Positions 1 to 6,210 of a stretch of DNA of 7,973 bases are shown one piece after another (position 1 is the stretch's first letter; the number at the start of each line of letters is the position of its first letter). The translations under genes were made by a program, and so were the position numbers. Under the pieces are notes generated by a model. That model was not told where the DNA came from, did not search any database, and saw only the letters and a program-made list of their open reading frames with translations. This DNA is from Nanobdellota archaeon (GTDB lineage: Archaea; Thermoproteota; Nitrososphaeria; Nitrososphaerales; Nitrosopumilaceae): NCBI GenBank assembly GCA_012030815.1, contig JAAUVF010000036.1, forward strand, positions 1-7,973, written 5' to 3'.

Positions 1-76
1 ACAATCCATTTAGATTATTAAAACTGCCAAAGTTAAACAAGTAAAATAACTAAAGAGGGTTTAGGAAAGAAATAAT

Positions 77-694
77 TTACCGAGTAGGAATGGCTTGCAA
101 TATGATGCTTTCACTTAAGGATGTTTTCTTTAGTTGAACTTTAACTACAACAACATTTTTTTCGATATCCATTTTGACGTTATCAAAAATAGACTCGTAT
201 TTTTTAATTTTTTTACCATCAGTGGCTACAGAATATCCATTTGAAATTAGCAGTCCTGCATCAATTAGTTGATTAATTTTTCTATAACCAGATGTTTGTG
301 GAACATTACATGCATCTAAGATATCAGCAACAATTAGAGATTGATCTAAAACAGTACCAATTATTGCTTTTTTATCTTCATCTGCAAATGATTCCAAAAA
401 TACTTTGGCTAATGATTGATCCTTAATTATAATCCAGTTGTTAGATGCTTTCTTTTGTTGTTTAAGATCAATGATGTTTTGCAAGAATTTAGTTTCCAAT
501 CCATCAGCACCTGCTCCAAAAAATTCTCTTAAAACACTATCAAATTTATGAAAATCCTTGATTGCCTGAACTAGACCTAAACCATGACGTTCCATTAAAC
601 GCTGTTCAATCTTATTTAATGTCGGTTTACCTAGATTTGTCTCGATCGACTTACGTAAAGTTGGGGCCAATAGGTTATCCAAACTGTTTGTCAA
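77..694 (-). CDS. Winged-helix transcriptional regulator, thaumarchaeal type (paralogue of 6678-7284)
   Basis: This is an intact 205-residue protein, probably a cytosolic DNA-binding regulator. The HTH spans about residues 108-152, with the likely recognition helix at 131-149 (PQTSGYRKINQLIDAGLL), followed by a beta-rich wing and C-terminus (163-200). The N-terminal 100 residues are helical and charged, contain FFGAGADGLETKF near 58-70, and may dimerise or sense a ligand. The start is TTG: an in-frame TAA lies two codons upstream, no ATG fits, and a TATA-like box lies 26 bp upstream, so the mRNA is probably leaderless. A frameshifted paralogue lies at 6678-7284 and shares the GLE..F.Q.I.D core and the recognition helix. 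The gene is transcribed away from the RHH gene at 998, and the gap between them carries candidate operators. Target and signal are unknown; the wHTH call is a pattern judgement. Confidence 0.75.
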   Translation of the reverse strand: MTNSLDNLLAPTLRKSIETNLGKPTLNKIEQRLMERHGLGLVQAIKDFHKFDSVLREFFGAGADGLETKFLQNIIDLKQQKKASNNWIIIKDQSLAKVFLESFADEDKKAIIGTVLDQSLIVADILDACNVPQTSGYRKINQLIDAGLLISNGYSVATDGKKIKKYESIFDNVKMDIEKNVVVVKVQLKKTSLSESIILQAIPTR

Positions 695-716
695 TGCTTA
701 GGTGTAGAAACAATAT

Positions 717-724
717 CTATTAAA
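717..724 (-). promoter_or_regulatory. TATA-like box of the winged-helix gene
   Basis: On the minus strand this reads TTTAATAG and is centred about 26 bp upstream of the TTG at 694. That is the archaeal TATA-to-start distance, so transcription would begin at or next to the start codon (leaderless). It is a positional inference only. Confidence 0.45.
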
Positions 725-848
725 CTAATTGTCATAATGTTTTAGAAATAACACATTGTAAAATATCATAAAATAATATGTTAATTACGTATGTAGATCT
801 TCAAAATTAGATCGCTTAATTAGTAATAAAAAAGTAAACTACGCATAA

Positions 849-892
849 ACAATTACATTTCAATACAATCAGATACAATGTAGTAAATTGTA
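849..892 (+). promoter_or_regulatory. Candidate operator: TACA repeats at 10-bp spacing plus inverted repeat
   Basis: TACA occurs at 854, 864 and 874, exactly one helical turn apart, with ATACAAT repeated at 863-869 and 873-879. The last copy forms an inverted repeat with ATTGTA at 887-892. The array begins with ACAATTACA (849-857), and the same nine bases begin the related array at 7270-7308 beside the paralogous winged-helix gene. The arrangement suits a protein binding cooperatively along one helix face. Binding is inferred. Confidence 0.5.
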
Positions 893-968
893 CAAAGTAG
901 TAAGTGTCTCAACATAACATACCAATGCATATCACCAAAAGTGGAAATAAGTAGATAGCAGCATGAAT

Positions 969-976
969 TTTACATA
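969..976 (+). promoter_or_regulatory. TATA-like box of the RHH gene
   Basis: TTTACATA is centred about 26 bp before the TTG at 998, consistent with a leaderless transcript. A Shine-Dalgarno-like AAAGGAG at 981-987, ten bases before the TTG, is the competing reading. It would count only if transcription starts further upstream. Confidence 0.4.
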
Positions 977-997
977 TGAAAAAGGAGATCGGGTAAA

Positions 998-1552
998 TTG
1001 ACATTACAAGAAAACGGGATATTAAGAAAGACAGACAATGTATCAATTAGAATAGATTCGGATTTGAGTAGTAAGCTACATGAGAAATCAAATGAGCAGA
1101 AGATTAGTCTCAACACTTTGATAAATCATCTTTTAGAAAAACAGGTCAATTGGAATGAATTAGCAAGTGAGATGGGATGGGTATCTATGTTTAGATCAAC
1201 GTTTCGTGAATTAATGGATTCAAATTCAAAGGAGAAAATTCAAAAAATTGCAGAAACAACAGGGATGGTGGATCTTAAGAATTCATTAAATTACTTTTAT
1301 GGCCATATTAATTTAGATTCTATTTTAGATCTATTCAAGAAGAGATGTCAAAGTATGAATGTCCAATTAAGAATAATTCCAGTGAATACTTCAATCAAAA
1401 TTATAATTCAGCATGATCTTGGCAAGAATTGGCCATTTTTCATAATTAAACAGATGAATTCAATACTAAATGAAATAGAGTATAGAATCATCAATGAGGA
1501 CTATAACAGTCAAGGGTTCTCATTTGAAATCGTCAAAATAGGAGATGAATAA
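998..1552 (+). CDS. Ribbon-helix-helix (CopG/Arc-like) domain regulator with unknown C-terminal domain
   Basis: This 184-residue protein carries an N-terminal RHH domain at about residues 14-50. SIRID forms the DNA-contacting beta strand, followed by two helices (SDLSSKLHEKSNEQK and SLNTLINHLLEKQ). RHH proteins bind palindromic or tandem operators as dimers through paired N-terminal strands. The larger C-terminal part (about 55-184) matches no domain I can name. It contains GMVDLKNSLNYFYG and a strand-helix stretch with QHDLGKNWPFFIIKQMNSIL, which looks like a small alpha/beta sensory or dimerisation domain. The start is TTG, supported by a TATA-like box 26 bp upstream and a purine-rich AAAGGAG 10 bases upstream. 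The gene diverges from the winged-helix gene at 694 and is followed after about 70 bp by the transporter, which it might control. The regulator call is fairly sure; its target is unknown. Confidence 0.7.
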   Translation: MTLQENGILRKTDNVSIRIDSDLSSKLHEKSNEQKISLNTLINHLLEKQVNWNELASEMGWVSMFRSTFRELMDSNSKEKIQKIAETTGMVDLKNSLNYFYGHINLDSILDLFKKRCQSMNVQLRIIPVNTSIKIIIQHDLGKNWPFFIIKQMNSILNEIEYRIINEDYNSQGFSFEIVKIGDE

Positions 1553-1624
1553 ACTAGGCGTAAATAAACTCAAATTTTATAGACTCAAAGGATAATATTC
1601 TTAAGGATCGGCTCATTTCCAAAT

Positions 1625-2703
1625 ATGGGAATGAGTCTACTGGAAGCTGTAAGGAAATCCCATTATGGGTATTATTTTATCATTATAGCGGCAGCTTTAG
1701 CAGCACTTGTTCATGTAATTAGCAAGCCATTGTTAGAAGTAGGTACCAATCAAGTCGAGATTAATCCAATCGTAATGGCATTTTTAGTGTATTTTATCTG
1801 CGGGATATTCTTTACCCCACTTGTAAAAAAATCACCAGGGATTTCTAAAGTCGGCAGAAGAGACATCATGTTTATGATGTTAATCGGAATTGCAGAGGGA
1901 GCCGGATTAATCACTTATTTTTATGGAATTAGCACATCTACAGCAGTAAATGCGTCAATATTTAGCAATAGTGAGATTATTTTTGCACTAGTTATTGCAA
2001 TGTTAGTGTTCAAAGAGAGATTACACATTAAAGAATGCATACCATTTTCAATGATCATCATAGGAATGATGATAATTCCAATAGGAAATGATCTCTATCA
2101 GAATGATTTCAGTATGGGAAGTCTTGTAACAGGTGATTTATTGATAATCTTTTCAGGGTTACTATACGCCATAGACATTACTTTGTGTAAATATCTAGGA
2201 GCACGATTTGATGTAAAAAAACAGTACAAGTAATATCATTTACGTGTGCTGCAATTACAATTTCAATTATCGCATTATTCCAAATTCCAATGCACATACA
2301 ATTGGAGCAAATTCCAAACATTTTGGTAATGTCCGTAGCTGGTACTGGAATGTCTACATTATTTTTCTTAATGGGGCTAAAACTCATAGGGGCAGTTAGA
2401 ACAGTATTGTTATACTCAACTACATCGGTTTTTGGGATTTTATTTTCAGGGGTATTTCTTTCCGAAGTGGTTACATATACAGACATAATTTCAGTAGTCT
2501 TAGTTCTGTCAGGAATATTTTTGTTAAGAAATAGGCTTGCAGAAACAGAAGAGATAGATGTCAAAGAAAGGATCAACAAAATACATACACCCCATACATC
2601 ATTTACCAAAAAGAGTAAAAAAGTATCAAAGGTATCAAAATGGATTCAAAATAAAGCAAGAGAAGAGATTAGGCTTGTATTTCCAAATTCAGGCATAGGT
2701 TAG
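1625..2703 (+). CDS. EamA/DMT-family membrane transporter, interrupted by a -1 frameshift
   Basis: This is an inner-membrane permease of the drug/metabolite transporter superfamily with two EamA repeats, about five helices each. Visible helices lie near residues 16-34, 48-67, 81-101, 108-128, 138-154 and 170-189, then four more in the second part. Each half ends with the usual acidic loop then helix: FKERLHIKECIPFSMIIIG in the first, FLSEVVTYTDIISVVLVLSG in the second. The frame closes at 2233 after an A7 run (2215-2221). One extra A joins it smoothly to the downstream frame (KKTVQVISFTCAA) and gives a 359-residue protein, so the two pieces are one gene. A basic tail of about 55 residues follows the last helix. 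The start is ATG 1625, with ATG 1631 as an alternative. Family members export metabolites or amino acids; the substrate here cannot be told. It is a real pseudogene only if the frameshift is genuine. Confidence 0.85.
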
Positions 2704-2751
2704 CATCATAAAACATTATCATTACCACAAAATGAAATTAGCCTCAAATAA

Positions 2752-2787
2752 TTTATTTTTAAATTTAATTTTAAATGTTTTAAAAAA
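2752..2787 (+). terminator. AT-rich T-tract region, probable transcription stop
   Basis: About 50 bp after the transporter stop are several short T-tracts (TTTATTTTTAAATTT and following), partly self-complementary. Archaeal RNA polymerase stops at oligo-T tracts, so this is the likely end of the transporter transcript. There is no strong hairpin. Confidence 0.3.
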
Positions 2788-2865
2788 ATACAGTATCTAA
2801 CCAATATTTGCTAAAAAGTAGGCATGGATAAAATGAAAGATATGAGAAATAAATCAAATGTAGTG

Positions 2866-2889
2866 AATTGTATGTATGTGTATACAATT
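2866..2889. promoter_or_regulatory. Palindromic operator candidate upstream of the TrmB gene
   Basis: AATTGTAT (2866-2873) and ATACAATT (2882-2889) are perfect 8-bp inverted arms around an 8-base spacer. The site ends 12 bp before the TATA box at 2902-2909, where an activator or autoregulator would sit. TrmB-family proteins bind palindromes, so autoregulation is a reasonable inference. Confidence 0.45.
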
Positions 2890-2901
2890 ACGCGATCAGA
2901 G

Positions 2902-2909
2902 TTATAAAT
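2902..2909 (+). promoter_or_regulatory. TATA box of the TrmB gene
   Basis: TTATAAAT is centred about 25 bp upstream of ATG 2931. This is the clearest TATA box in the window. It argues that translation starts at 2931 on a leaderless mRNA, not at an upstream start that would extend the frame. Confidence 0.6.
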
Positions 2910-2930
2910 GAAATACAGCCATTTCCAATA

Positions 2931-3772
2931 ATGGAAACAGCAACAAGCATGCTACAATTAGGCAATTTTCCTGTAGATAAAGCAAATTATGAAGAAATAA
3001 AAGAATATTTCAGTACATTTGGCTTAACACCAAACCAGGTGAAGGTATTTTTTTACCTCGGAAAAGTGGGTCAACGATCAGCATCAGATATTGCAAAAGC
3101 TGCAGACATCCCAAGAAGTGAAACATATCATTTGTTAACGGCACTACAAAACAAAGGAATAGTTTCTGCCACATTTGAGCATCCAATTAAATTTTCAGCA
3201 TTGCCAATTCAAGAAGCAATTCATGTCTTAGTAAGTACAGAAACAGAGCGATTAAAAAAATTAAAAAAATCAGGCCCTATTTTAGAAAAACTATGGGAGA
3301 AAATTCCAGGATTCACAGCAGACCCCACAGATGAACCGGAAGAAAAATTTCAGGTTCTTCAGGGAGGAAATCAAGTCAATAGTAAAATATTCGATATGAT
3401 CTTAAATGCAAAAAGTGAGTGCAGGATACTAGGTTCAGAAAAAGATATGATTAAATTTTATCATGCCAATTTCTTAGAGGCATTAAAAGAACGGGACATA
3501 GATTACAAAATTCTATCACCAGTATCAAAGAAATCTCAATATATTTTCAAAGATATGAATAAATCAAAAATCAAAGAGTTATGTTCAGAAGTAAAAGATA
3601 ATCTTTGTTTTTGATTAAAGATAATGACGAGGTGTTATTCTTTATTAAAAATTCAACAGGAAGTAACAGAGAAATGAGAGCAATATGTACAAATTCAGAA
3701 ACAATAATTTATTCAAAATCTTTATTGTTTAATAATTATTGGTCAAATCAAAGCAAGGGGGATTCAGATTGA
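2931..3772 (+). CDS. TrmB-family transcriptional regulator, frameshifted near its C-terminus
   Basis: From ATG 2931 the N-terminus is METATSMLQLGNFPVDKANY. The winged HTH covers about residues 25-90: FGLTPNQVKVFFYLGKVG, then ASDIAKAADI, then the recognition helix PRSETYHLLTALQNKG. A charged helical linker (100-125) leads to a C-terminal effector domain (from about 138). TrmB proteins typically control sugar or central carbon genes in response to a bound ligand; the ligand here is unknown. The frame closes at 3614 within a T5 run (3608-3612). One extra T continues it as FLIKDNDEVLFFIKNSTGSN and on to 3772, giving about 280 residues. The reading frame is open for 21 codons before 2931, but those codons span the palindrome and TATA box, so they are probably promoter. 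The stop overlaps the TTG of the next small gene. Family certain; frameshift cause uncertain. Confidence 0.85.
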
Positions 3773-3873
3773 CCAAATGTAGTTGCGGATATTGCACCAA
3801 TGATAAAGACAGTTTTGTGCTACATTTAGTAAATGGATGGCATGATCTTAGAAATGATCATTCACTAAAATAG
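3769..3873 (+). CDS. CxCxxC microprotein (34 residues), putative metal-binding
   Basis: A TTG start overlaps the TGA stop of the TrmB gene (TTGA), suggesting translational coupling. AGGGGG at 3756-3761 lies 7 bases upstream as a possible ribosome-binding site. The product reads TKCSCGYCTNDKDSFVLHLV then NGWHDLRNDHSLK. Cysteines at residues 4, 6 and 9 form CxCxxC, and histidines at 19, 25 and 31 could complete a zinc or other metal site. The gene ends 14 bp before the convergent DUF2203 gene, so it fills the gap neatly. I do not recognise a family. It could be a partner or metal-sensing accessory of the TrmB regulator, or a chance frame. Confidence 0.5.
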   Translation: MTKCSCGYCTNDKDSFVLHLVNGWHDLRNDHSLK

Positions 3874-3887
3874 ATAGAATATAATTT

Positions 3888-4283
3888 TCAAATTAGAGAC
3901 TCATCACTAACTTCAATTGGTTTTCTTCCCATAAACCCAGAATCTTTTTCATGCCAAAATTTTATTTCAGTTTCACCATATTTCCAACAAAGCCAAACTT
4001 CTTGATCAAATCGCTTGGATGGAAAATCAAGCAATCCTTGCTCCACACTTTTAACGACCACGCCTGTACTTTCAAGCATCTCTAATGCCTCATAAAATGC
4101 AGTGATTGCAGAATTGAGTTTTTGTTTGATTAACACATATGTTTCAAAAGAATCAGCCATACTCGTTTGGATTTCATGTTCTAATTTGGAAATATCATTC
4201 TTTTTTGCAAGTGTAAATTCAAATTTTTTAATTACATCTGGCAGTACTTGATTTGCTTCATTTATGGTAAAATATGAAAACAT
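3888..4283 (-). CDS. DUF2203 family protein
   Basis: This complete 131-residue protein matches the DUF2203 pattern. The N-terminus is FSYFTINEANQVLPDVIKKF (2-21), followed by a helical middle that looks coiled (25-72). The conserved C-terminal core has VEQGLLDFPSKR (80-91), EVWLCWKYGE (95-104) and IKFWHEKDSGFMGRKPI (107-123). The W, H and GFxGR residues of this core are the usual conserved positions. The function is not established in bacteria or archaea. The start is ATG with a TATA-like box 26 bp upstream. It is divergent from the 4355 gene, with only about 70 bp between starts, and convergent with the microprotein. The reading frame is intact. Confidence 0.85.
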   Translation of the reverse strand: MFSYFTINEANQVLPDVIKKFEFTLAKKNDISKLEHEIQTSMADSFETYVLIKQKLNSAITAFYEALEMLESTGVVVKSVEQGLLDFPSKRFDQEVWLCWKYGETEIKFWHEKDSGFMGRKPIEVSDESLI

Positions 4284-4305
4284 GTTGTTTTCACCGTGTA
4301 CTTGA

Positions 4306-4313
4306 TTAAATAT
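4306..4313 (-). promoter_or_regulatory. TATA-like box of the DUF2203 gene
   Basis: On the minus strand this reads ATATTTAA, centred 26 bp before ATG 4283, which suits leaderless transcription. Confidence 0.5.
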
Positions 4314-4325
4314 CTTAGGTGCAAA

Positions 4326-4333
4326 TTTATTAT
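4326..4333 (+). promoter_or_regulatory. TATA-like box of the 4355-5033 operon
   Basis: TTTATTAT is centred 25-26 bp before ATG 4355. It lies only about 13 bp from the divergent box at 4306-4313, so the two promoters share one short control region. Confidence 0.5.
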
Positions 4334-4354
4334 CATTAATTTTGACAATAAGTT

Positions 4355-4633
4355 ATGAACGAAGAAGAGATAGAAGGCTTAATTGCTCAAACTATTAACG
4401 GTGCAGCGTTGACAATACCAGCATATTTAGAAGACATAAAACAAAATCAGGAAGAACTTAAAGTAGAAAATCCACAAGAGTTTGTCTATGGAATGATAAT
4501 GGGCATGGCATTAGGAATGACAGGAGCATTACTAAGTACACAGACAGAAATGCCTTCTGCAGAAGAACAGATGAAAGTAAGAGACATCATATACAAATAC
4601 ATTCCAGAGATAAGAGAAAAGATCTTTAATTGA
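4355..4633 (+). CDS. Small hypothetical protein, first gene of a two-gene operon
   Basis: This 92-residue protein is acidic and helical: MNEEEIEGLIAQTINGAALT at the start, then a Gly/Met-rich hydrophobic stretch FVYGMIMGMALGMTGALLS (about 43-61), then a charged tail (EEQMKVRDIIYKYIPEIREK). The hydrophobic stretch could be a short membrane or packing helix. There is no signal peptide. I do not recognise the family. ATG 4355 is supported by the TATA box. The TGA stop overlaps the TTG start of the flavin-binding gene (TTGA), so the two products are probably made together. Confidence 0.65.
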   Translation: MNEEEIEGLIAQTINGAALTIPAYLEDIKQNQEELKVENPQEFVYGMIMGMALGMTGALLSTQTEMPSAEEQMKVRDIIYKYIPEIREKIFN

Positions 4634-5033
4634 TAAAATTCACCAAAGATGAGGAAAATTTTCTTCAATCAATAGAAGAAGCTAGGATTGCAACATCACA
4701 TGTAGACATTCCACATGTAAAACCAGTATCATTTGTTTATCATGACAATGCCATTTTCATTGCAACCGATTATCATACTAGAACATTTAAGAATCTGAAA
4801 ATAAATCCAAGAGTCAGTGTAACAATTGATATTTATGAAATTGGAAAACACAAAGCTGTTTGCGTTCAGGGTATTGTAGAAATACTAGAAAATGGAGAAA
4901 AATTTTTAGACATGTACAAAAATTTGAAAGAAAATTTGCATGGGTTAGAAACGACCCATGGAAAGAAAATGAAGCCCCCATTCTCAAAATTATTTCTACA
5001 AGTAAGACAAGTTGGGGAATAAATCAAAAATAA
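4630..5033 (+). CDS. Pyridoxamine 5'-phosphate oxidase-like (PNPOx) FMN-binding protein, probable frameshift at the C-terminus
   Basis: This is a split-barrel flavin-binding protein. Residues 18-68 carry the family core: ARIATSHVDIPHVKPVSFVY, an AIFIATDYHTRTFKNLKINP segment resembling the FMN-contacting loop, then RVSVTIDIY. Members are oxidoreductases using FMN, or in some archaea and actinobacteria F420 or haem; the substrate here cannot be told. The TTG start overlaps the stop of the upstream gene. The present frame stops at 5022 with QVRQVGE, lacking the WG ending common in the family. One extra base near 5012-5013 would read QVWGINQK and end at 5033. I therefore give the longer limit. 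If there is no frameshift, the gene ends at 5022 with 130 residues. Confidence 0.75.
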
Positions 5034-5046
5034 ACTATAATTGTGT

Positions 5047-5411
5047 TCAAATAGTAAGTTCAGGTCCAATTTGTGCTAAAAGACCTTGAACTGAAATTGG
5101 TTTTTGATGAGTTGAACGAACGCCTAGTTCTTTAAGAAATTTAATTTGATATTCATCAAGTTCAAGTGCACTCACTACGACAACTTTTCTTATTTCAGAT
5201 GATTTTTTATCATTTAAATCCAAAAGAAAATCCATTCCGCTGTAATTAGGCATACACATATCAAGTAAAATCAAGTCATAGTTATTCTTCAATACCATAT
5301 CAAGACCTTTTTTCCATCAGTCGCACTTTCAAAATAATGGTTTTTAGTAGTAAGAATGTCGGAAAAGACTTCACTTATTTCAGGTACGTCCTCGATGTGT
5401 AATATTTTCAT
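5047..5411 (-). CDS. Stand-alone CheY-like receiver (response regulator), frameshifted
   Basis: With one base restored in the run at 5308-5313 (A6 on the coding strand) this is a complete 121-residue receiver domain. It begins MKILHIEDVPEISEVF, with acidic residues E7 and D8. D51 in LILLDMCMPNYSG is the phosphorylation site, S81 takes the Thr/Ser position (VVVVSA), and K104-P105 form the conserved Lys-Pro. Unrestored, the frame stops soon after ATDGKKVLIWY, and the remaining 83 residues form a separate frame. There is no output domain, so phosphorylation must be read by a partner protein. ATG 5411 has a TATA-like box about 27 bp upstream and a strong inverted repeat behind that. It converges with the PNPOx gene. 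The receiver identity is certain; the cause of the break is not. Confidence 0.85.
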
Positions 5412-5434
5412 AATTTAAAATATATAGATAGATT

Positions 5435-5442
5435 CATAAAAA
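5435..5442 (-). promoter_or_regulatory. TATA-like box of the 5411 receiver gene
   Basis: On the minus strand this reads TTTTTATG, centred about 27 bp before ATG 5411. It directly adjoins the stem-loop at 5444-5467, so its T-run may serve a terminator instead of, or as well as, a promoter. Confidence 0.4.
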
Positions 5443-5443
5443 T

Positions 5444-5467
5444 TAGTTTGTGCATTTGCGCAAACTA
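5444..5467 (-). terminator. 10-bp stem-loop followed by a T-tract: terminator or operator
   Basis: TAGTTTGTGC (5444-5453) and GCGCAAACTA (5458-5467) are inverted arms around a 4-base loop, with one T-G mismatch that is a wobble pair in RNA. Read on the minus strand, the stem is followed by AATTTTT, about 50 bases after the stop of the 5516-5746 gene, which looks like a terminator. The same site lies immediately upstream of the TATA box of the next receiver gene, so it could equally be a protein-binding palindrome. Confidence 0.45.
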
Positions 5468-5515
5468 GAATTTAACTGAGAAAAGCAGATAAAGATTACG
5501 CATAAATGATAACAA

Positions 5516-5746
5516 TCAAGAGTTTGCAGCCAAATTACGAATGTGGCTAGTATCTTTTTGATATGCTAGATCTAGAGCATGTTGTATTTCATCAAGGTTC
5601 TTTTTTGTAGTTGTCTCATTCCCTTTGACAATCTTACATTCCTTAATTATCGGCAAACCGCAGAAATTCCGATATTGAGAATATGAGACTACACAATGAT
5701 AGACTTTAGGATCATCAATAAACGAATACTGGATTTTAAATGGCAA
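5516..5746 (-). CDS. Small hypothetical protein (76 residues)
   Basis: The sequence reads MPFKIQYSFIDDPKVYHCVV then SYSQYRNFCGLPIIKECKIV, with a basic, helical C-terminus (LDEIQHALDLAYQKDTSHIR). Three cysteines (18, 29, 37) are present but form no clear metal motif. I do not recognise the family. The start is TTG; upstream the frame stays open to the stop of the receiver at 5801, but without any ATG, GTG or earlier TTG. It lies between two receiver genes on the same strand, about 55 bp after one and about 105 bp before the next, with the stem-loop in the second gap. The amino-acid make-up and clean ends favour a real gene, at moderate confidence. Confidence 0.55.
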   Translation of the reverse strand: MPFKIQYSFIDDPKVYHCVVSYSQYRNFCGLPIIKECKIVKGNETTTKKNLDEIQHALDLAYQKDTSHIRNLAANS

Positions 5747-5800
5747 GCAAGATTGGTTATAATTTATTATTAATAACTTTTCAGATAGTATGCTATCAAT

Positions 5801-6190
5801 TTAAGAAGGAATTGGGTTTTTTATAGATTTGAGAAGAGATACCAATTTTTCAACAGGGTATGGTTTTTCAAGTAATACAGTAGGTTCTAATTTAACTATT
5901 TTTTGAGTGATTGACTTATCACTGTTTCCAGTGAGTACTATTACAGAAGCGTTTGAATCAATTTTTTTAATATGCTCTAAACCATAAAGTCCATCATAGT
6001 TTGGCATTGCAATATCCATTATAACAAAATCAGGCTTGTGTTCAGCATACAAATTAACTGCTTGTAATCCATCAGTGCCAATACCCATAATATGAAAATC
6101 CTCAAGTAAAAGATATTCAGATAGTAAATCCAAAATATCTTGATCATCATCAATTAGGACAACGGAGCCATTCATACAATATTTTTTCAC
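5801..6190 (-). CDS. Stand-alone CheY-like receiver (response regulator), intact
   Basis: This complete receiver domain has 129 residues and every key position: acidic D14-D16 (VVLIDDDQD), phospho-acceptor D59 in FVIMDIAMPNYDG, T87 in VIVLTG, and K109-P110 in LLEKPYP. There is no DNA-binding, enzymatic or membrane output domain. Orphan receivers of this kind usually act through protein partners phosphorylated by a separate histidine kinase, and none is in the window. The start is GTG (6190); the ATG five codons in is an alternative. A perfect palindrome (6211-6234) overlaps the expected TATA position, so the gene is probably tightly regulated. It is the only one of the three receivers here without a frameshift. 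Confidence 0.9.
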   Translation of the reverse strand: MKKYCMNGSVVLIDDDQDILDLLSEYLLLEDFHIMGIGTDGLQAVNLYAEHKPDFVIMDIAMPNYDGLYGLEHIKKIDSNASVIVLTGNSDKSITQKIVKLEPTVLLEKPYPVEKLVSLLKSIKNPIPS

Positions 6191-6210
6191 ACATACCCAA
6201 TATTCTGCTG

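Larger units (their letters stand above)
695..997. other. 303-bp divergent intergenic regulatory region
   Basis: No convincing gene or tRNA is visible on either strand. It holds the TATA boxes of the two divergent regulators (717-724 and 969-976) and an imperfect inverted repeat at 736-757 (AATGTTTT, six bases, AACACATT), just upstream of the first box. It also holds a phased TACA array at 854-877 and an inverted pair TACAAT/ATTGTA at 874-892 with a 7-base spacer. The density of repeats suggests that one or both flanking regulators bind here. Confidence 0.6.

Noticed and set aside
849..892. Possible CRISPR-like or tandem-repeat array
   Set aside because: The repeats are only 4-7 bases with 3-6 base gaps, far too short for CRISPR; the 10-bp phasing fits protein binding better.
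2178..2609. Minus-strand frame of 143 codons
   Set aside because: It is antisense to the second half of the transporter, whose membrane helices and EamA pattern are clear on the plus strand; the antisense product resembles nothing.
2824..2907. 27-codon frame beginning MDKMKDMRNKSNVV
   Set aside because: It overlaps the palindrome and TATA box of the TrmB promoter and its product has no recognisable feature; more likely promoter DNA.
2868..2930. 21 extra N-terminal codons for the TrmB protein
   Set aside because: They cover the palindrome and TATA box; ATG 2931 is at the right distance from the TATA box.
3842..3861. ATGATC/GATCAT inverted repeat as a terminator
   Set aside because: The arms are only 6 bp with an 8-base loop, lie within the microprotein frame, and no T-tract follows.
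4486..5069. Minus-strand frames at 4486-4668 and 4866-5069
   Set aside because: They are shadows of the small operon gene and of the PNPOx-like gene.
840..5506. Repeated 10-mer TACGCATAAA at 840-849 and 5497-5506
   Set aside because: A single 10-base match is expected by chance in an 8-kb A+T-rich window and the flanks do not match.
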